Source of the DNA: Microvirga flavescens
GTDB taxonomy: Bacteria; Pseudomonadota; Alphaproteobacteria; Rhizobiales; Beijerinckiaceae
Assembly (NCBI RefSeq): GCF_003290125.1
Contig: NZ_QMKH01000001.1
Span: 620,001-684,000 of the forward strand
Length of the DNA stretch: 64,000 nucleotides
Reading direction: 5' to 3'
The translations under genes and the position numbers were made by a program. Every line of letters begins with the position of its first letter. Within the stretch, counting starts at the first letter, position 1. The notes beneath the pieces are model-generated. The model did no database searches and was not told the DNA's origin. It saw only the letters and a program-made list of their open reading frames with translations. Below, in pieces: positions 60,873 to 64,000 of this stretch.

Positions 60873-62660
60873 ATGAAAGCGGATTTCATCAATGCGGAGA
60901 CCGGGGGCGAGGATCAATCTGCTCCTCGCGGGGTGCTCGCGCGCCTGAAGGAATTCGGGCGCCTGTTGTGGCTGCAGATGTCGTCGAGCCTCACCCGGCG
61001 CATCGTCGTGCTGAACCTTGCCGGTCTCGTCGCGCTCCTCGTCGGCTTTCTCTATCTCAACCAGTTCCGCGAAGGGCTGATCGAAGCGCGGGTGCAGAGC
61101 CTTCTCACGCAAGGTGAGATCATCGCCGGCGCGATTGCCAGTTCCGCCACGGTTGAAACCGACACCATCACCCTCGATCCCGACAAGCTTCTGCAGATGC
61201 AGGCCGGGCAGACGGAGAAGTTCGCGGAAGAAAATCTCTCGCCGCTGGAATTCTCCATCAGTCCCGAGCGTGTCGCTCCGCTTCTGCGCCGCCTCGTGAC
61301 GCCGACGCGCACCCGCGCGCGCATCTACGACCGCGAGGGCGCGCTGCTTCTCGATTCCCGCGCGCTCTATTCGCGCGGCGATATCTTGCGCCTCGATCTG
61401 CCGCCGGTGACGGACGAGGACACCAATGTCTTCGAGCGCACCTGGAACAGCGTGCGCACCTTCTTCCGCCGCTCCCGCCGCACGGGGCCGGAGGAGATCG
61501 GCCCGGTCAACGGCAAGTCGCTGCCGGAGGTGCAACAGGCCTTTCAGGGCAAGCAATGGGACGAGGTGCGAACCAACGCGCGGGGCGAGACCATCGTCTC
61601 CGTCGCGGTGCCTATCCAGCGCTTCCGCACCATCCAGGGCGTGCTGCTTCTCTCCACGCAAGGCAACGACATCGATTCCATCATCGCCTCCGAGCGCATG
61701 GCCCTGCTGCAGGTGTTCCTGATCGCCGCCGTCGTCATGATCGTTCTTTCGCTGCTGCTTGCGGGCGCCATTGCCGGGCCGGTGCGGCGTCTCGCGGAAG
61801 CGGCGGAGCGGGTGCGGTGGGGAACGAAGTCGCGACAGGAAATTCCCGACTTCAGCAACCGCTCCGATGAGATCGGCCACCTGTCGGTGGCGATCCGCGA
61901 CATGACCCGTGCGCTCTACAACCGCATTGCCGCCATCGAGAGTTTTGCCGCCGACGTGGCGCATGAGCTCAAGAACCCGCTCACCTCCCTGCGCAGTGCG
62001 GTGGAGACCCTGCCGCTTGCCCGCAGCGATGAGTCCAAACAGCGCCTGATGTCGATCATCCAGCACGACGTGAAGCGCCTCGACCGGCTGATCACCGACA
62101 TCTCCGACGCTTCGCGGCTCGATGCGGAGCTGGCGCGGGCGGATGCCGAGGCGGTCGACGTGGCGCGTCTGCTGGAGGCGGTGGTCTCGGTCGCCAACGA
62201 GCGGCGGCACGAGGGCGATCCCATGATCCGCCTGACGATCGAGCGCCCGAATGCGGGCCGCGACAGCTTCCTGATCTTCGGGCACGACAGCCGCCTCGGC
62301 CAGGTGTTCAACAACCTGTTCGACAACGCGCGCTCGTTCTCGCCGCCGGATGCGCCCGTTCAGGTGACGTTGCGCCGCCGTCGGGGCGATATCGAAGTCT
62401 TCGTGGAGGATAGCGGGCCCGGCATCGAGCCCCACGCCCTCGACCGGATCTTCGAGCGCTTCTACACCGACCGTCCGGACCAGGGTTTCGGCCAGAATTC
62501 GGGCCTCGGCCTGTCGATCTCGCGCCAGATCGTGGAGGCGCACCGGGGCACCATCCGGGCCGAAAACCGCCTCGGCCCGCCAGGAGAAGACGGCGAGCCG
62601 ATCCGCCTTGGGGCGCGCTTCATCATCCGCATTCCCGCCGCCGGCCATCCGCATGGTTAA
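60873..62660 (+). CDS. chvG: Sensor histidine kinase ChvG
   Basis: A 595-aa membrane kinase. Two transmembrane helices (IVVLNLAGLVALLVGFLYLN near residue 50; LLQVFLIAAVVMIVLSLLLA near 285) enclose a roughly 215-residue periplasmic sensor domain, the target of the ExoR repressor in Sinorhizobium. A HAMP domain follows. H box FAADVAHELKNPLTSLRSAV, N box FNNLFDNARSFSPP, G1 VEDSGPGIEPHAL and G2 SGLGLSISRQIVEAHRG are intact. It starts 26 bp after chvI, and its 3' end overlaps hprK by 8 bp. Confidence 0.95.
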   Translation: MKADFINAETGGEDQSAPRGVLARLKEFGRLLWLQMSSSLTRRIVVLNLAGLVALLVGFLYLNQFREGLIEARVQSLLTQGEIIAGAIASSATVETDTITLDPDKLLQMQAGQTEKFAEENLSPLEFSISPERVAPLLRRLVTPTRTRARIYDREGALLLDSRALYSRGDILRLDLPPVTDEDTNVFERTWNSVRTFFRRSRRTGPEEIGPVNGKSLPEVQQAFQGKQWDEVRTNARGETIVSVAVPIQRFRTIQGVLLLSTQGNDIDSIIASERMALLQVFLIAAVVMIVLSLLLAGAIAGPVRRLAEAAERVRWGTKSRQEIPDFSNRSDEIGHLSVAIRDMTRALYNRIAAIESFAADVAHELKNPLTSLRSAVETLPLARSDESKQRLMSIIQHDVKRLDRLITDISDASRLDAELARADAEAVDVARLLEAVVSVANERRHEGDPMIRLTIERPNAGRDSFLIFGHDSRLGQVFNNLFDNARSFSPPDAPVQVTLRRRRGDIEVFVEDSGPGIEPHALDRIFERFYTDRPDQGFGQNSGLGLSISRQIVEAHRGTIRAENRLGPPGEDGEPIRLGARFIIRIPAAGHPHG

Positions 62661-63087
62661 GGCTGAGACCATCTACGCCGGCTGCGTCGTGATCGGCGAG
62701 GCGGGCATTCTCATTCGCGGCGGGCCGAAGACCGGCAAGTCCACCCTCGCCCGGGAGCTGGTTTTTCATGCAAATCAGGCTTGCATGTTTGCCCGTCTTG
62801 TCAGTGACGACCGCACCCGGATCGAGCCTTGCGGCAGCCGCCTCGTGGTGCGCCCGGTGCCTCCCATCGAGGGCCAAATCGAGGTCCGAGGCGTTGGAAT
62901 CATGGCTGTTTCCTTCGAAAAGGCCGCCGTGCTGCGCCTTGTGATCGACCTCTTTCCCGAGGACCCGCCACGCTATCCGGAGGAGGCGGAAGCCCAGGCC
63001 GTTCTCTGCGGCGTCTTGCTGCCCCGGCTTGCAAGTCGAACCGGAACCCCCTTATCTGATGTGGTCTTGAGCAGACTGAGGGTGTGA
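62653..63087 (+). CDS. hprK: HPr kinase/phosphorylase, short alphaproteobacterial form
   Basis: A 144-aa kinase that phosphorylates the regulatory serine of HPr. The P-loop is IRGGPKTGKSTLARELV, followed by ARLVSDDRTRIEPCGSRLVV, RGVGIMAVSFEKAAVLRLVI and the terminal helix. The N-terminal domain of Gram-positive HprK is missing, as is normal in rhizobia. ATG 62653 overlaps the chvG stop, so expression is tied to the two-component pair. Confidence 0.9.
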   Translation: MVKAETIYAGCVVIGEAGILIRGGPKTGKSTLARELVFHANQACMFARLVSDDRTRIEPCGSRLVVRPVPPIEGQIEVRGVGIMAVSFEKAAVLRLVIDLFPEDPPRYPEEAEAQAVLCGVLLPRLASRTGTPLSDVVLSRLRV

Positions 63088-63198
63088 CGACAGGGTCGTG
63101 ACACTGTGATGAAGATTTCGTCTCAATGCTCTTGCGCTTGGCGTTGCAATGCACAAAATAGCGGCTCCGCTCCACGGAGCGAACGGACCAGAGACATT

Positions 63199-63600
63199 AT
63201 GATTGGCATGGTGCTCGTCACCCACGGGCAGCTCGCGACGGAATTCAAGGCCGCGCTTGAGCATGTGGTGGGTCAGCAAGAGCAGCTCGAAACGATCACG
63301 ATCGGCCCCGACGACGACATGGAAACCCGGCGCAAGGACATCATGGCCGCCGTGTGCCGTGTCAATTCGGGCCAGGGCGTCGTGGTCTTGACCGACATGT
63401 TCGGGGGCACCCCATCGAACCTCGCCCTCTCGTGCATGAACGGCGGCTCGGTGGAAGTCGTCGCCGGCATCAACCTGCCCATGTTGATCAAGCTCGCCAG
63501 CGTGCGCGACGAGGAAACCCTCACCGACGCCGTGGCTCACGCCCAGGAGGCGGGGCGCAAATACATCAACGTCGCCTCGCGCGTTCTCTCCGGAAAGTAA
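63199..63600 (+). CDS. PTS EIIA component, mannose family (regulatory)
   Basis: A 133-aa PTS IIA protein of the mannose type. His9 in MVLVTHGQLA is the phosphorylation site; GVVVLTDMFGGTPSNLALSC is the family signature. In rhizobia no sugar-transporting IIB/IIC partner exists, and the protein works in the regulatory nitrogen-PTS branch. I chose ATG 63199; the longer frame starts inside untranslated sequence. HPr follows 6 bp later. Confidence 0.9.
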   Translation: MIGMVLVTHGQLATEFKAALEHVVGQQEQLETITIGPDDDMETRRKDIMAAVCRVNSGQGVVVLTDMFGGTPSNLALSCMNGGSVEVVAGINLPMLIKLASVRDEETLTDAVAHAQEAGRKYINVASRVLSGK

Positions 63601-63606
63601 GCGTTT

Positions 63607-63927
63607 ATGGCCGATTCCCTCGATTCGGACTGTCCCCCGGCCCCTGTCCCCGAGGGCGCGCTGGCGCGCGAATTGCCCATCATCAACCGGCGTGGCCTCC
63701 ATGCCCGCGCTTCCGCCAAGTTCGTCCAGACCGTCGAGCGCTACGATTCCGATGTGACCGTGACCCGCTGCGGCGAGACGGTCGGCGGCCGCTCCATCAT
63801 GGGCCTCCTGACGCTGGCCGCCGCCCAGGGCACATCGATCACCGTCACCGCCAAGGGCGAGGACGCCCCCGCCTGCCTACAAGCCCTGGACGACCTTCTT
63901 GCCGACAGGTTCGGCGAGGACGAGTAA
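63607..63927 (+). CDS. ptsH: Phosphocarrier protein HPr
   Basis: A 106-aa HPr with a short N-terminal extension. His32 in RRGLHARASAKFVQ accepts phosphate from EI, and Ser63 in GGRSIMGLLTLAAAQG is the HprK target. It passes phosphate to the EIIA protein encoded just upstream. No EI gene is within the window. The gene closes the chvI-chvG-hprK-EIIA-HPr cluster. Confidence 0.93.
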   Translation: MADSLDSDCPPAPVPEGALARELPIINRRGLHARASAKFVQTVERYDSDVTVTRCGETVGGRSIMGLLTLAAAQGTSITVTAKGEDAPACLQALDDLLADRFGEDE

Positions 63928-63955
63928 GGCCGCAACAGCGACGGTAAAACCTCGC

Positions 63956-63983
63956 TTGACACTGCCTGCTTGATTCTTATTTT
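63956..63983 (+). promoter_or_regulatory. Candidate promoter for the gene beyond the window
   Basis: TTGACA (63956-63961) and TATTTT (63978-63983) are separated by 16 bases. The downstream gene lies outside the window; in related genomes ahcY often follows ptsH. Confidence 0.4.
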
Positions 63984-64000
63984 AACTCTCATCGGTGCAG

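Noticed and set aside
60813-62672. 619-codon open frame antisense to chvG
   Set aside because: It mirrors chvG in a GC-rich genome, and its protein is rich in R, D, H and G without motifs. The plus-strand frame has all histidine-kinase boxes.
63928-64000. Possible riboswitch upstream of the next gene
   Set aside because: The window ends before any leader could be folded; only a promoter-like pair of hexamers can be supported.

Overview
The window reads as chromosome of an alphaproteobacterium of the Hyphomicrobiales (Rhizobiales). The best evidence is the right end, where chvI-chvG-hprK-EIIA(Man)-HPr lie in the order typical of that group. Large calcium-binding RTX proteins, an ATP-type pckA, a Caulobacter-type xylose dehydrogenase and the intergenic palindrome families fit too. 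The genus cannot be fixed from sequence alone; a Microvirga/Methylobacterium-like relative is a guess. No rRNA, tRNA or CRISPR array was seen.

Bases 1 to about 18,000 look like an integrated accessory (defence) island. A tyrosine recombinase, cut by the left window edge, is followed by a tight five-gene minus-strand operon (4052 to 1197): two paralogous exported four-cysteine proteins, a PGN_0703-type predicted nuclease, a DUF2958 protein and a small exported protein. A divergent XRE regulator sits beside it. Next come a probable HUH (rolling-circle Rep-like) endonuclease flanked by a duplicated non-coding module, and a small orphan gene. The main defence operon runs on the minus strand from 17669 to 8266, with a further gene down to 7456: Phd-type antitoxin, DNA cytosine methyltransferase, Vsr nickase, GHKL (MutL/MORC-like) ATPase, Z1 helicase-like ATPase, PD-(D/E)XK protein, AIPR protein, and a 248-aa protein with a restriction-associated N-terminal domain and a hydrophobic tail. 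Six of its junctions are nearly gapless or overlapping. A possible serine-recombinase remnant near 17.8 kb may mark the right border.

From 18 kb to 36 kb the content is mostly housekeeping: a DHA2 efflux pump, a DJ-1/PfpI protein, a trhO-slyX-pepT group, an RTX protein with a strong terminator, a signalling cluster (REC-LuxR regulator, LuxR-type regulator, soluble histidine kinase), an FAH-family enzyme, TauE, cysteine synthase, a Nudix hydrolase, an AmpG-like permease and a DUF2059 protein. From 35.2 to 40.8 kb lies a D-xylose module: ROK regulator, XylF, permease, ATPase and a xylose 1-dehydrogenase-like SDR. This suggests oxidative xylose catabolism.

From 40.9 to 64 kb come a MarR/SnoaL divergent pair, polA, a GST, two more RTX proteins (one an ExeM-like secreted nuclease), a phosphatase/amidotransferase pair, an Na+/H+ antiporter, an LhgO-like oxidoreductase, pckA (GTG start) and a HugZ-like protein. 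The window ends in the ChvI/ChvG acid-response pair coupled to the regulatory PTS genes. Core genes are visibly GC-richer than the 1.2 to 7.3 kb stretch, which supports horizontal origin of the left end.
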